A stretch of 64,000 nt of DNA from Soonwooa sp032062245 (GCF_032062245.1 NZ_DAMBQF010000007.1:1-64000), one strand, 5' to 3'. Shown: positions 16,827 through 26,833, numbered from the stretch's first letter. The notes: generated from the letters alone by a model not told the origin. Made by a program: numbers and translations.

Positions 16827-18386
16827 TTAATATGATACCCAACCCATCGGATCGACTGGACTTGTCCCATTCCAAATTTGGAAATCTAATGTGTAAGAAC
16901 CATCTAGACTTGTTGTAATCTCTCCAATTTGTGTTCCCGCAGAAACAGTTTGGTTAGATTTTACATACACGTTAGAAAGATTAGAATATACAGTAAAATA
17001 ATTGCCGTGTTTTACCATAACAGTTTTGGTTCCGCCGTCAACAATAACAGTTGATACCACACCTGGGAATACGCAGCGTGCTTTTGTACCAGCACTTACA
17101 GCGATTTTAATACCATTGTTTTCTTCCCAAATATTTTTAAATACAGGGTGCTGTTGGCGTCCAAAACGATGTGTGATATTTCCTCTCTCTACTGGGAAAC
17201 CAATTCTTCCTTTACTCTCAGCAAAGTTGCTACCAGCTGTTACGCTACCAACGCCAAACGCCTTCATTGTTTTGGTTTCGACAGCCTGTTTTTCCTCGTC
17301 TTTTTTCTTGTCAAGGGCAGCTTCTGCCGCTTTCGCAGCAGCTAGACGATCTTCCGCCGCTTTGGCTCTAGCTTTTGCTTCGTTAGCTTCTTTTTCTGCA
17401 ATTATTCTTCGAGCTTCCGCTTTGGCGTCAGACTCTGCTTTGGCAGCTTCGTCAGCTCGTTTTTTCTCATCCGCAGCTTTTTTAACAGCCAACTCTCTTG
17501 CTTTACGAGTTTCCTCTTCTAGGGCTTTACGTTCTCTCTCTAGAGCTTCGGCTTTAGCTTTATTTTCTGCGTCAATTCTGGCTTTTTCTTTAGCCGCAGC
17601 AATCATTGCTTGACGTTTACGTTCTTCTTCTGCCTTTTTCTCAGCTTCCGCTTTGGCTTTGGCTACACGAATTTCTTCATTAATGATAGCTCGAATTTGA
17701 CCTTCTAAAGATTTTTGTTGCGTTTGTTTTTGTTTTAACTCGGCGGTTAATTTTGTTTCGTTTTGTTTAAATTCAGCAAGAAGCGCCTCCTTTTGACCTC
17801 TTTCAATTTCGATAGTTGCTAGTTCTTTCTTTTGGTTAAGGAGAAGATTGTCCTTTTCACCAACAGCTTTTTGTTTTTTAGCAATGTTTTTTTGAATTTC
17901 GTTTGCTTTGTCGTTGATTTCCGCAGCTTTACGTTGTTGATATTCCGAATATTGTTTTAAATACTGGATACGACGCAAAGCTTCTCCCATGCTTTTTGAT
18001 GAAAGGATAAAGATTACTTTATTCTGTACGCCTTTGTTTTTGTATGCTTTTACCAAAATTGCAGCGTAATCTTCGCGCAATTTTCCGAGTTCGCGTTTGT
18101 TTTTGTTGATTTCAAGCTGAGATCTATAGATGTCATCTTCTATAAAGCGCTTTTCTTTTTGAGTGTTGTTGTAAGATTTTTCTCTAAGAGAAATTTTTTG
18201 ATTAACAGCATTAAGGTATGCTAACGACAATTTTGATTCGTTTTTAGTCTTAGCTAAATCTGCGTTAATGTTTGCGATTTGCTTCTTAATTTCAGCGTTT
18301 TGCTTCTGTAGCTGTTCTTTTGTATTTTGGCCGAAAATGCTTCCGAAAAATAAAATGCTTAGTAAAAAACTAATCTTCTTTATCAT
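16827..18386 (-). CDS. EnvC-like murein hydrolase activator, degenerate LytM domain
   Basis: A 519-residue exported protein: signal peptide (1-19), long coiled coil (about 20-370, with an Ala/Lys/Glu-rich stretch), and a C-terminal LytM/M23 fold (about 385-519). The zinc ligands are lost. Where active M23 enzymes have HxxxD there is NNGIKIAV; the HxH motif reads LDFQIW; and the usual YAHL reads YSNL. This matches Escherichia coli EnvC, whose inactive LytM domain switches on amidases for septal splitting. A candidate partner amidase is at 50491-51786. It overlaps the DUF4292 gene by four bases. Confidence 0.88.
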   Translation of the reverse strand: MIKKISFLLSILFFGSIFGQNTKEQLQKQNAEIKKQIANINADLAKTKNESKLSLAYLNAVNQKISLREKSYNNTQKEKRFIEDDIYRSQLEINKNKRELGKLREDYAAILVKAYKNKGVQNKVIFILSSKSMGEALRRIQYLKQYSEYQQRKAAEINDKANEIQKNIAKKQKAVGEKDNLLLNQKKELATIEIERGQKEALLAEFKQNETKLTAELKQKQTQQKSLEGQIRAIINEEIRVAKAKAEAEKKAEEERKRQAMIAAAKEKARIDAENKAKAEALERERKALEEETRKARELAVKKAADEKKRADEAAKAESDAKAEARRIIAEKEANEAKARAKAAEDRLAAAKAAEAALDKKKDEEKQAVETKTMKAFGVGSVTAGSNFAESKGRIGFPVERGNITHRFGRQQHPVFKNIWEENNGIKIAVSAGTKARCVFPGVVSTVIVDGGTKTVMVKHGNYFTVYSNLSNVYVKSNQTVSAGTQIGEITTSLDGSYTLDFQIWNGTSPVDPMGWVSY

Positions 18387-19189
18387 TTAATCGCGGTCTT
18401 TTTATAATTATTTGGCACCGAATATGGCGTTGCCATTTTGGAAAAATCAAATTTCGTGTTTTCGATTAATATTTGGTCTGTTTTCTTAGCTTTTATAATT
18501 ATTTTAACGTTTTTTGGGAACGAATTTCCTTCAAAATTTTCCCAATTGTTATAATAAACTTCAAGTTGATCTTGATTGCTTAAATTATTAAGCGTAACTT
18601 TTGTTAAATTAAATTCACTAGAATAATCACTTTTTACTGTGTATTCCGTTTTCTTACCGTCGACATTTATTTTAATATTATTTTTAGACGATAAAGTATA
18701 ACCTTGAGCGTTTTGAGTTAATTCAAAATCTTTTTCGTTAATTGGAATAAAAGTTTTTCCTAAGATTAAATTTTGCAAGGCTTGATAATCAATAAAATTG
18801 ACTTTTAAAAGATTATTTAAATAAGAAAAATCTGAATCGATATAAGTTTTGTTGTAGGATTCATAACCCTTTACACCTTCAGGCGTCGCAATACCTCGAG
18901 CAACATTAATAAATAAAGCCGTCAAATTCATCCATGTTTTTTGACCATTTTCAATATAAATAGTTGCATTAAGTGTCGGAATAAAACTTCCGTTTTCAAC
19001 ATTAATTTTGCTATTGATTTTTACTTGTTCAAAAGTTGCCTTTTCGGTTACTTTATTAAAAAATGCCGAATTAGATTTGATAGGTTCTGTAGTGCTTATC
19101 GGTGTAGAATTGCTTTCTGTAACAGTTTTTTGAGTGTGACAAGAGGTTAGCGCAATCGCTGAAAATATGATGATTCCTAAATTTTTCAT
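18383..19189 (-). CDS. DUF4292 family lipoprotein
   Basis: A 268-residue lipoprotein (lipobox ALTSC, Cys 17) of the Bacteroidota DUF4292 family. The body is a beta-rich fold (ATFEQVKINSKINVENG, LNATIYIENGQKTWMNL, DYSSEFNLTKVTL), of the kind seen in LolA/LolB-like lipid carriers; that likeness is by fold impression only. First gene of the minus-strand envelope operon, coupled to the EnvC-like gene by ATGA overlap. Confidence 0.78.
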   Translation of the reverse strand: MKNLGIIIFSAIALTSCHTQKTVTESNSTPISTTEPIKSNSAFFNKVTEKATFEQVKINSKINVENGSFIPTLNATIYIENGQKTWMNLTALFINVARGIATPEGVKGYESYNKTYIDSDFSYLNNLLKVNFIDYQALQNLILGKTFIPINEKDFELTQNAQGYTLSSKNNIKINVDGKKTEYTVKSDYSSEFNLTKVTLNNLSNQDQLEVYYNNWENFEGNSFPKNVKIIIKAKKTDQILIENTKFDFSKMATPYSVPNNYKKTAIK

Positions 19190-19238
19190 TTTCTAAATTT
19201 TAGATAGGCTTTGCAAAATTAACGCCAACAGGCTATAA

Positions 19239-19290
19239 AATATTTTGAGATCTAACTTCTAAAAATAATTAGACGCTAGATCTCAAAAAG
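19239..19290 (-). terminator. Terminator after the nucleotidyltransferase gene
   Basis: A perfect 12-bp inverted repeat (TTTTGAGATCTA, 19243-19254, and TAGATCTCAAAA, 19277-19288) with a 22-base loop, preceded on the plus strand by A/T-rich sequence that gives a T-rich tail on the minus strand. It separates the nucleotidyltransferase gene from the DUF4292 gene. Confidence 0.7.
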
Positions 19291-19306
19291 TTATATGATT
19301 ATTTTT

Positions 19307-20326
19307 TTAATCTTTCGAAAGGAAATCCAATACCGAATAATCGCCCAAAGAAATTTCTCTTGCTACACCATAATATTGCGCAGAGTTGCCAATCATAGAG
19401 TTAGAAAGGTTGCCATGATCGATAACCGTTTTTTCTTGGATTAATGAATTGTCAATGTTTGAGTTGATAACTTTTGTCCCGTTTCCTAGAGAAACATTAG
19501 GTCCAATTTTGGAATTACTAATCTCCACATTTTCACCAATAAAACAAGGAGGAATAATTAGAGAACTTTCGATTTTTGCAGAACTTGGGAATTGCCCCAT
19601 CGACTCTTTCTCGTATCGAAGAATCTTGCCATTGGTCTCGACAGTTGCATTTTTGTTACCACAATCCATCCAATCATCAACTTTTCCTAAAGAGAACTTA
19701 GCGCCTTTTTGACGAAGGTTTTCTAAAGCTGTCGTTAATTGATATTCGCCACCTTCTTTAATACCATTATCCATGATATAGTTGATTTCAGACATTAATT
19801 TTTCTGCACTATTAAAGTAATAAATACCGATAATTGCTAAGTCTGAAACAAATTGTTGTGGCTTCTCAACGAAGTCGGTAATAAAGCCATATTCATCTAA
19901 TTTTACAACGCCAAAAGCTGATGGATCCTCAACTTTTTTAACCCAAATAACACCGTCAGAATTGGTGTCTAATTGGAAGTCTGCACGGAAAAGTGTATCT
20001 GCAAAAGCTACGACAACATTACCTTGCATAGAATTTTCAGCACATTTAATAGCATGAGCAGTTCCTAGAGGTTCATCTTGTGTATAGATACTTCCCTTTG
20101 CACCTAGGTTTTCAGCAATTTTAACCAAAGAAGCTTCAACTTCTGGCCCAAAATCCCCAATAATAAATGCAATTTCGTCAATTTTTTCACCTGCTACTTT
20201 TGCGATGTCTTCAACTAATCTTTGTACGATTGGTTTTCCTGCAATTGGGATAAGAGGTTTAGGAACAGTTAATGTGTGTGGACGAAGTCTAGAACCCCGT
20301 CCAGCCATTGGAACAATAATTTTCAT
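19307..20326 (-). CDS. Sugar-phosphate nucleotidyltransferase
   Basis: NTP-transferase making an NDP-sugar from a sugar 1-phosphate. The signature is at the N-terminus: MAGRGSRLRPHTLTVPKPL, with the pyrophosphorylase Arg and Lys, then GTAHAI, VVAFADTLF and VEKPQQF. After about residue 245 the chain is a run of hexapeptide-like repeats (IESSLIIPPCFIGENVEISNS, IGPNVSLGNGTKV), a left-handed beta-helix. It resembles glucose-1-phosphate thymidylyltransferases; the true sugar is not known. The flippase gene lies 130 bases upstream on the same strand. Confidence 0.85.
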   Translation of the reverse strand: MKIIVPMAGRGSRLRPHTLTVPKPLIPIAGKPIVQRLVEDIAKVAGEKIDEIAFIIGDFGPEVEASLVKIAENLGAKGSIYTQDEPLGTAHAIKCAENSMQGNVVVAFADTLFRADFQLDTNSDGVIWVKKVEDPSAFGVVKLDEYGFITDFVEKPQQFVSDLAIIGIYYFNSAEKLMSEINYIMDNGIKEGGEYQLTTALENLRQKGAKFSLGKVDDWMDCGNKNATVETNGKILRYEKESMGQFPSSAKIESSLIIPPCFIGENVEISNSKIGPNVSLGNGTKVINSNIDNSLIQEKTVIDHGNLSNSMIGNSAQYYGVAREISLGDYSVLDFLSKD

Positions 20327-20456
20327 TATAAAAGAGTGTTTTGTTTTAGTTAGTAATTTTTATATGTTTTTGACAATTCGCCAAATGTAAAAATATAAGT
20401 TTTGTAAAGCAAGTTTACAGCTTTAATATTTAGTAATGCATTGTATTTTAGAATAA

Positions 20457-21890
20457 TTAAATTTTCTTACGACGAAGTTTTGAAAGAAACATATCTTTTT
20501 CGCTATAAAGAACAATCGCTAAAAAGACAATGAATAGGCTGTTACTTAGCCAAATATTATAATCCAAATATTTAACAATAACAAAGCTGAATACGCACAA
20601 AAGTAATAGTACAAAACTCATTTTCTTCATTCGGTAAGGGATTGGATAATACTTTTGCCCAAGAAGATAAGATGTAATCATCATGACAACGTATGCTCCA
20701 AAAGTTGCCCATGCTGATCCAATCATACTGTGATAATACATTAGCGCTAGATAATTTAACCCAATGTTTATCCCTGCGCCGAGCCACGAGATAATTGTAC
20801 CAACGCCTGTTCTGTCTGTGACTTTGTACCAAGTCGAAAAATTATAGTAAATCCCGAAACAAAGGTTAGCAATAACGATTATCGGAATGATGTCAATCGC
20901 AATCCAATAAGATTTGTTTGGGATAAACATTATTTTTAACCAAGAAATATTTGCGATAATTCCGAGTGCGACAATTGATGCAAAGAATGCAAAATATTCC
21001 GCAACTTTTGCGTATGTTTTGGTGGCATCGCCTTTGTCCATTTGTTTAAAGAAAAAAGGCTCGATTCCCATTCGATAAGCTGTTACAAATAGTGTCATCA
21101 AAACAGCCAATTTATAACAACCACCATAAGCACCAGCTTCGACCTCGGAGATGTGGTTTCGTTGTATGGTTTTGTCAAAATTTTCATTGACCATAAAGGC
21201 AAGACCAGCTAACATTAATGGGAAAGAATATTTAATCATTCTTCTAAAAATCGGAACAACAAATTGGAATCTAACTTTTAAAATAATAGGTAAAAGTAGA
21301 ATGAAACCTAAAACACTTCCAACTAGATTACTAAAGAAAGGGAAGTCTACATTGTGATTTAGTCCCAAATTTTTTGAAAAACTTTCTGGAATCCAAAAGA
21401 AAAGTGCCGCTGTAAAGACCGCTTGAAATACGGACTGAATTACACGAACCACCGAGTATTTTATCGGCATGTTATTAAACCTAAGCCATGCAAAAGGGAT
21501 AACTAAAAGTGTGTCAAAAAAAGCGATTAATGCAAACCATCGGATGTATTCTGGGTTATTGCTGTAGCCCCAATAATCTGCTATTGGTTGATTAAAAATA
21601 TAACACAGAATTAAAAATATAGTTGAGGTTCCAAACAAAAACCAAAACGACGTATTGAACGTTTTTTTCTCTTGACCTTCTTCGGCTGAAAATCTAAAAT
21701 AAGCGGTTTCAAATCCAAAAGATAAAACAATGTTTACGAAAGAAATGATGGCATAAAGCTGCGTAAACATCGCAAAACCTTCATTCGGAATTTTGTAAAT
21801 CAAAAGCGGATTTAGGATAAACAAAATAATCCTCGGTGCAATAGCGCCGATGCCGTAGATTAATGTTTGCGTTAAAAGTTTCTTATACAA
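20457..21890 (-). CDS. MOP-superfamily polysaccharide flippase
   Basis: A 477-residue inner-membrane protein with 12-14 predicted spans, typical of lipid-linked oligosaccharide or polysaccharide transporters. The N-terminus is YKKLLTQTLIYGIGAIAPR; the middle ETAYFRFSAEEG and a conserved Asn/Phe-rich loop VNENFDKTIQ fit the family. It is next to the nucleotidyltransferase gene and far from the capsule locus at 58-64 kb, so it may serve another glycan. Substrate unknown. Confidence 0.8.
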   Translation of the reverse strand: MYKKLLTQTLIYGIGAIAPRIILFILNPLLIYKIPNEGFAMFTQLYAIISFVNIVLSFGFETAYFRFSAEEGQEKKTFNTSFWFLFGTSTIFLILCYIFNQPIADYWGYSNNPEYIRWFALIAFFDTLLVIPFAWLRFNNMPIKYSVVRVIQSVFQAVFTAALFFWIPESFSKNLGLNHNVDFPFFSNLVGSVLGFILLLPIILKVRFQFVVPIFRRMIKYSFPLMLAGLAFMVNENFDKTIQRNHISEVEAGAYGGCYKLAVLMTLFVTAYRMGIEPFFFKQMDKGDATKTYAKVAEYFAFFASIVALGIIANISWLKIMFIPNKSYWIAIDIIPIIVIANLCFGIYYNFSTWYKVTDRTGVGTIISWLGAGINIGLNYLALMYYHSMIGSAWATFGAYVVMMITSYLLGQKYYPIPYRMKKMSFVLLLLCVFSFVIVKYLDYNIWLSNSLFIVFLAIVLYSEKDMFLSKLRRKKI

Positions 21891-21919
21891 AACTGAAAAT
21901 TTTTTGCAAATGTAAGTTA

Positions 21920-24232
21920 TTATTGAATTTCCGAAACTTTATTTTTTGGTTTCGACGACATGTAAAAAATTAATTTCTCGCCTTTTACAATTTCGGCATG
22001 TTTTAAAATAAAGTCTTTGATTTCTTTTCCGTTGAGTAAAACTTTTTCTAGATAAACATTCTTTGGACGTTGATTAATTGCTTCGATTTCAAAAAATTTT
22101 CCATTTTCTAAATTTAAAATCGCATGATCAACCGCAGGACTTCCAATCGAATAATCTTCGGAAACTGGCGCCACTGGATAAAAACCAAGCGAGCTCAAAA
22201 TATACCAAGCACTCATTTGTGCCGTGTCATCATTTCCGCCCAAGCCATCAGGTGTTGCTTTGTATTGCATTTCCAAAATATGACGAACTTGTTGCTGTGT
22301 TTTGCAAGCTTGATCGGCAAAATTGTAAAGATAAGCAACATGATGTGCAGGTTCGTTTCCATGAACGTAACCGCCGATAATTCCTTCTCTTGTGATGTCT
22401 TCAGTATCTGCAAAGAATTTGTCGGGCAAATGCATGCTGAAAAGTTCATTCAGTTTTTCGCCAAATTTCTTTTTGCCACCCATCGCTTCTATTAAACCTT
22501 TTGGATTTTGCGGAAAGAAGAAACTCTAGTTCCAAGAATTTCCTTCGATAAAGCCTTGTCCATGTGTTTCCAAAGCATCAAAATCTTTTTTAAAAATTCC
22601 GTTTGCTAATTTTGGACGCATAAAACCTGCACTTTTATCATAAACATTTCTCCAGTTTTCAGAGCGTTTGATGAATTGATTATAAATTTCCGTTTCGCCC
22701 AAATGTTTCGCTAATTACACAATTGCCCAATCGTCATAGGCATATTCCAAAGTGTTAGAAACCGAAGTTCCATTTTTCTCTGTTGAGATAAAACCTTTGT
22801 CGATATACTCGCAAATGCCTTCTTAGTCACGGTTGTCTGCTGTTGCAACGCAAGCCAACAAAGCCGCTTTTGCATCACCTGAATAATTATCTTTGATCAT
22901 CGCGTCCGAAACAACGCTAACGCTGTGATAACCGCTCATACACCAGTTTTCGTTGGCATAGTGCGACCAAATTGGGAACATTTTTAACGAAAATTGATCG
23001 TGATGTGCCATCATCGATTTGACCATATCATTATTTCGTTTTGGCTGAACAATATTGAAATAAGGATGCAAAGCATGGTACGTATCCCAAAGTGAAAAAG
23101 TAGTATAGTTTGTGAATCCATCGGCTTTGTGAACGTTTTGCTCAAGTCCTTTGTACTCGCCATTGACATCCATATAAGTCGTTGGATTGATAAAAGTGTG
23201 GTACATCGCCGTGAAGAAATTCGTTTTCTCAGTGTCAGAGCATTTTATCACAATTCGATTAAGTTCTTTATTCCAATCTTGTTGGGCTTTTTCTTTTATT
23301 TGGTTAAAGGAAAGATTGCCAACCTCTTGTTTTAAATTGTTCGAAGCATTGGCTTGGCTAACTGGCGAAATTGCCAATTGTACTTCGATAGCTTCATTTT
23401 CTTGAGTGTCAAAATCAAAATACATTTTCAGATTTTTGCCAGCGATTTCGGGGAAGTTTTTAGTTGGGTCAAATTTTCTCCAAAATACGCCATAAACTTG
23501 TTTTCCGTCAAAATTCTTTTGACCGTAAGATTTAAAAGGTTTTGAAAATTTCATGACAAAATAAACGGTTCGTGTACGCGGCCAACCGTTGGTTTGAAGA
23601 TAACCGGTGATGGTATTTCCGTTTTCGACACGAACATAGGTCCAAACATTTTTGCCATCATAATTGTAGATTCCAGCCATCAAATCTAAGATGATATGCG
23701 CTTGATCCGATTTTGGGAAAGTATAACGCTGCACGCCAACACGCGTTGTAGCCGTCATTTCTGCCAAAATATTATAGTCATCCAATTTTACTTTGTAATA
23801 TCCCGCTTCGGCAACTTCGGTATTGTGCAAAAAGCGACTTCTGTAACCTGACTCAGGTTTGTCCGCCGTTCCTGGATTTAATTGAAGTTTGCCAACAGTT
23901 GGCATCACTAAAAAATCGCCCAAATCCGAATGACCTGTTCCACTAAAATGCGTCGAGCTAAAACCTGTTATCGTTTTGTCCTCGTAGCGATAACCTGCAC
24001 AATATTTGTAAACTTCGCCATTGTATTTGCCGTTTAGCTCATAAGAAATCGAATCGGTTTCAGGACTTAGTTGCACAGCTCCAAAAGGCGTTGTTGCGCC
24101 AGGATAGGTGTGTCCCATTTTTTCGGTGCCAATTAATGGATTGACAAATTTGACAAGGTTTTCCATTTTTTGAGCGTTGGTTAAACCTGTAATAGCGATT
24201 CCCAGTGCTAAGGATATTTTTTTGATTAACAT
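21920..24232 (-). pseudogene. GH92 alpha-mannosidase, broken by three in-frame stops
   Basis: A 771-codon frame matching family GH92 exo-alpha-1,2-mannosidases: signal peptide, FVNPLIGTEKMGHTYPGATTPFGAVQLSP, GFSSTHFSGTGHSDLGDF, and the C-terminal EPAHHVAYLY, GLGGNDDTAQMSAWY. Three nonsense codons interrupt it in the same frame: TAA at 22823-22825 (RD*EG), TAA at 22715-22717 (AIV*LA) and TAG at 22526-22528 (NSWN*SF). There are no frameshifts. Each stop is one base from a likely Tyr or Gln codon. Family members need the C-terminal catalytic domain, so the product is very probably non-functional. Confidence 0.9.
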
Positions 24233-24376
24233 TAATTAGTTTTAAAGAAGCAATTTAGCTAAATAAATCTTTTTAAATATTCTAAATTTGTAGTGTTGAG
24301 TACAGAACTAAGAATCAAGAGCCAAGATTTTTATCTGATGTCTATAATCTGAAATTTAATATCTAAATAAATAAAA

Positions 24377-25711
24377 GTGAAAAGTCTTATCAAGAATGCT
24401 AAAATCGTCAACGAAGGTCAAATCTTCGAAAGTGATTTGCTAATCGAAAATGATTTAATTTCAAAGATTGCTAAAAATATTCCCGAATCCGAAGCGGACA
24501 AAGTGATTGATGCAACTGGGAAATATCTTTTGCCAGGTGTCATTGATGACCAAGTGCATTTCCGCGAGCCAGGATTGACGCATAAAGGCGATATCGCTTC
24601 GGAATCCAAATCGGCGATTGCTGGCGGTGTAACCAGTTTTATTGATCAACCGAATACAGTACCGAACGCGGTTACACAAGAATTATTGGAAGAAAAATAC
24701 AAATTGGGCGCCGAGAAATCTTATGCCAATTATTCGTTTTCGATGGGCGGAACAAACGATAATTTGGAAGAAGTTTTAAAAACAAATCCAAAAAATGTGT
24801 CGGCAATCAAATTGTTTTTGGGGTCTTCAACAGGAAATATGTTGGTGGACAATCCCGAGACTTTGGAGAAAATTTTTAGTTCAACCAAAATGTTAATTTG
24901 CGTTCATTGCGAAGATGAAGACACCATAAAAGCGAATACTGAAAAGTATAAAGCCGAATATGGAGACGATATACCTGTAAAATTTCATCATTTGATAAGA
25001 AGTGAAGAAGCCTGTTACAAATCTTCTTCAAAAGCAATCGAGTTGGCGCAAAAAACGGGTGCAAGATTGCATATTTTCCATTTATCAACGGCTAAAGAAA
25101 CGGCTTTGTTCCGAAATGATATTCCTTTAAAGGATAAAAAAATTACTGCGGAAGTTTGTGTTCATCATTTGACATTTACCAATGACGATTACGAAACCAA
25201 AGGTTCTTTGATCAAATGGAATCCGGCGGTGAAAACTCAGGCTGACAAAGATGGACTTTGGGAAGCGCTTTTGGATGACCGAATCGACGTTATTGCAACC
25301 GACCACGCGCCACATACTTGGGAAGAAAAACAAAATCTATACACAAGTTGTCCATCTGGAGCGCCTTTGGTGCAGCATTCTTTACCGATTATGTTAGAAA
25401 ATTACCACAAAGGAAAGATCTCTTTAGAAAAAGTGGTGGAGAAGATGTGCCACAATCCTGCGATTTTGTTCGAGGTTGATAAAAGAGGTTTTGTAAAAGA
25501 AGGTTACAAAGCGGATTTGGTTTTGGTAGACATGGACAATCCGTGGACAATCGAGAAAGACAATATTTTGTACAAATGTGGTTGGAGTCCGTTAGAAGGT
25601 ACAAATCTAAAATCTAAAATTATCCAAACCTTTATCAATGGTCATTTGGCATACGATAACGGCGTTTTCTCAGAAGAAAAACATGGCGAAAGATTGGAGT
25701 TTGATAGATAA
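24377..25711 (+). CDS. pyrC: Dihydroorotase
   Basis: Amidohydrolase that closes carbamoyl-aspartate to dihydroorotate in pyrimidine synthesis. The zinc motif is DDQVHFREPG near residue 60. GGTNDN, VHCEDE (metal His), FHLST and ATDHAPH (catalytic Asp and His) follow in order, and Lys in SAIKLFLGSS fits the region of the bridging residue. Length 444. The start is GTG at 24377, directly before KSLIKNAKIV, with no better in-frame ATG. It overlaps the YhhN-like gene by 29 bases at its 3' end. Confidence 0.93.
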   Translation: MKSLIKNAKIVNEGQIFESDLLIENDLISKIAKNIPESEADKVIDATGKYLLPGVIDDQVHFREPGLTHKGDIASESKSAIAGGVTSFIDQPNTVPNAVTQELLEEKYKLGAEKSYANYSFSMGGTNDNLEEVLKTNPKNVSAIKLFLGSSTGNMLVDNPETLEKIFSSTKMLICVHCEDEDTIKANTEKYKAEYGDDIPVKFHHLIRSEEACYKSSSKAIELAQKTGARLHIFHLSTAKETALFRNDIPLKDKKITAEVCVHHLTFTNDDYETKGSLIKWNPAVKTQADKDGLWEALLDDRIDVIATDHAPHTWEEKQNLYTSCPSGAPLVQHSLPIMLENYHKGKISLEKVVEKMCHNPAILFEVDKRGFVKEGYKADLVLVDMDNPWTIEKDNILYKCGWSPLEGTNLKSKIIQTFINGHLAYDNGVFSEEKHGERLEFDR

Positions 25712-26330
25712 GAAATCACGAATCACTTTGCTGATCTTAGGATTGGTATTCATCGGTGATTTATTGTTCATCGTTTTGGAGAAGGAGCCATTGCGCTTGT
25801 TCTCCAAAACTTTGTTAATGCCTTTGCTTTTATTTTTTTACTGGTTGGCAAGTCAGAAGTCGAATCAACCAAAACAAAACCTCTTTATCGCAGGCCTTAT
25901 TTTATCATGGTTTGGCGATGTGTTTTTACTTTTTGATTGGGGTTTTATTGCGGGTTTAGGAAGTTTTCTATTGGCACATATTTGCTACATTTTTTGTCTT
26001 AAAAAGTTGTCGATTTCTAAAGCTTTGTGGAGTCTTCCTTTAATTATAGTTTACCTTTTTACGTTTCTCATTTTCTTGTTTCCGCATTTAGGCGATATGA
26101 AAATTCCTGTTATTTTATATGCACTTTGTATTTCGGGGATGTTGTATTTCAGTCTCAAAACCAAACAAATTTTACTCATTATAGGAGCGGTTTTCTTTGT
26201 GATTTCAGATTCAGTTTTGGCCATTAATTTATTTGTAAATCCTTCTAAAATATTAGGCTTTCTCGTGATGTTCACTTATGTTTTGGCGCAAACGTTTTTA
26301 GCTTTAGGGTTTTTAAAATCAACAAAATAA
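25683..26330 (+). CDS. YhhN-family (TMEM86-like) membrane protein
   Basis: A 215-residue inner-membrane protein with about seven spans, matching the YhhN family (GLILSWFGDVFLLFDWG, GLGSFLLAHICYIF, AVFFVISDSVLAIN). The eukaryotic relative TMEM86B is a lysoplasmalogenase, and the conserved Asp residues in GDVFLL and SDSVLA are the likely catalytic pair. I place the start at ATG 25683 (MAKDWSLID); an upstream in-frame ATG at 25638 lies deeper inside pyrC. The 29-base overlap with pyrC suggests coupling. Confidence 0.78.
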   Translation: MAKDWSLIDKKSRITLLILGLVFIGDLLFIVLEKEPLRLFSKTLLMPLLLFFYWLASQKSNQPKQNLFIAGLILSWFGDVFLLFDWGFIAGLGSFLLAHICYIFCLKKLSISKALWSLPLIIVYLFTFLIFLFPHLGDMKIPVILYALCISGMLYFSLKTKQILLIIGAVFFVISDSVLAINLFVNPSKILGFLVMFTYVLAQTFLALGFLKSTK

Positions 26331-26384
26331 AAAAAAACACCAAGAATTTAATCAAGATGATTTTCGTATTAATTAAGAAAAAAA

Positions 26385-26789
26385 TTACTTTGGAATTTGC
26401 AAATGCTTGCTAATACCAATTCGGTTCCAAGCTTTAATGATGTTGATTGCCATAATGATCTCTGCAATTTGTTTGTTATCAAATAATTTTTTTGCGTTTT
26501 GGTAAGTTTCCTCTGTCATTTTCAGCATCACTTTTTCCTCTTCGGTTTACAAAGTCGTTTCCCACCATGCGTTTAACAGAAAAATTCGTTGTGGTGTTTC
26601 GCCACATTTTAAGGCATCTTTTGTGTGCATATCGATGCAAAAGGCACAACCATTAATTTAAGACGCTCTTATTTTGATCAATTCTTTTTGAGTGTTGTTT
26701 AGGAAAAATGTTGACATTGTTGCATCCAATGCGATCATTGCTTTGTAAGCTGCAGGCGCGACAGTCGGCATATTTAGGCGTTGCTTCAT
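26385..26789 (-). pseudogene. AhpD-like carboxymuconolactone decarboxylase family gene, two stops
   Basis: A 135-codon frame reading as an AhpD/carboxymuconolactone decarboxylase family protein: APAAYKAMIALD, QKELIKIRAS, the redox motif GCAFCIDMHTKDAL (CxxC with His), ALKCGETPQRI, EEKVMLKMTEETY, and AEIIMAINIIKAWNRIG. It is broken by TAA at 26658-26660, just before the CxxC motif, and by TAA at 26547-26549 (TTL*TEE). There is no frameshift, and both stops are one base from sense codons (likely Gln and Tyr). I annotate it from direct translation; the product should be truncated before its catalytic cysteines. Confidence 0.85.
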
Positions 26790-26833
26790 AATTTGCGGAT
26801 ATATTTTTAATCAAATGTATAAAACAAAATTTA

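Noticed and set aside
17002..17613. Long Ala/Ser-rich ORF on the plus strand
   Set aside because: It is the complement of the Ala/Lys/Glu-rich coiled coil of the EnvC-like gene and has no start context or family.
22078..22495. Plus-strand ORFs of 100 and 123 codons over the GH92 pseudogene
   Set aside because: They lie opposite a continuous GH92 frame with clear motifs and have no recognisable sequence.
24285..24370. AAGAATCAAGAGCCAAGA-like purine tract before pyrC as a special element
   Set aside because: It resembles low-complexity flavobacterial intergenic DNA and shows no clear repeat unit or pairing.
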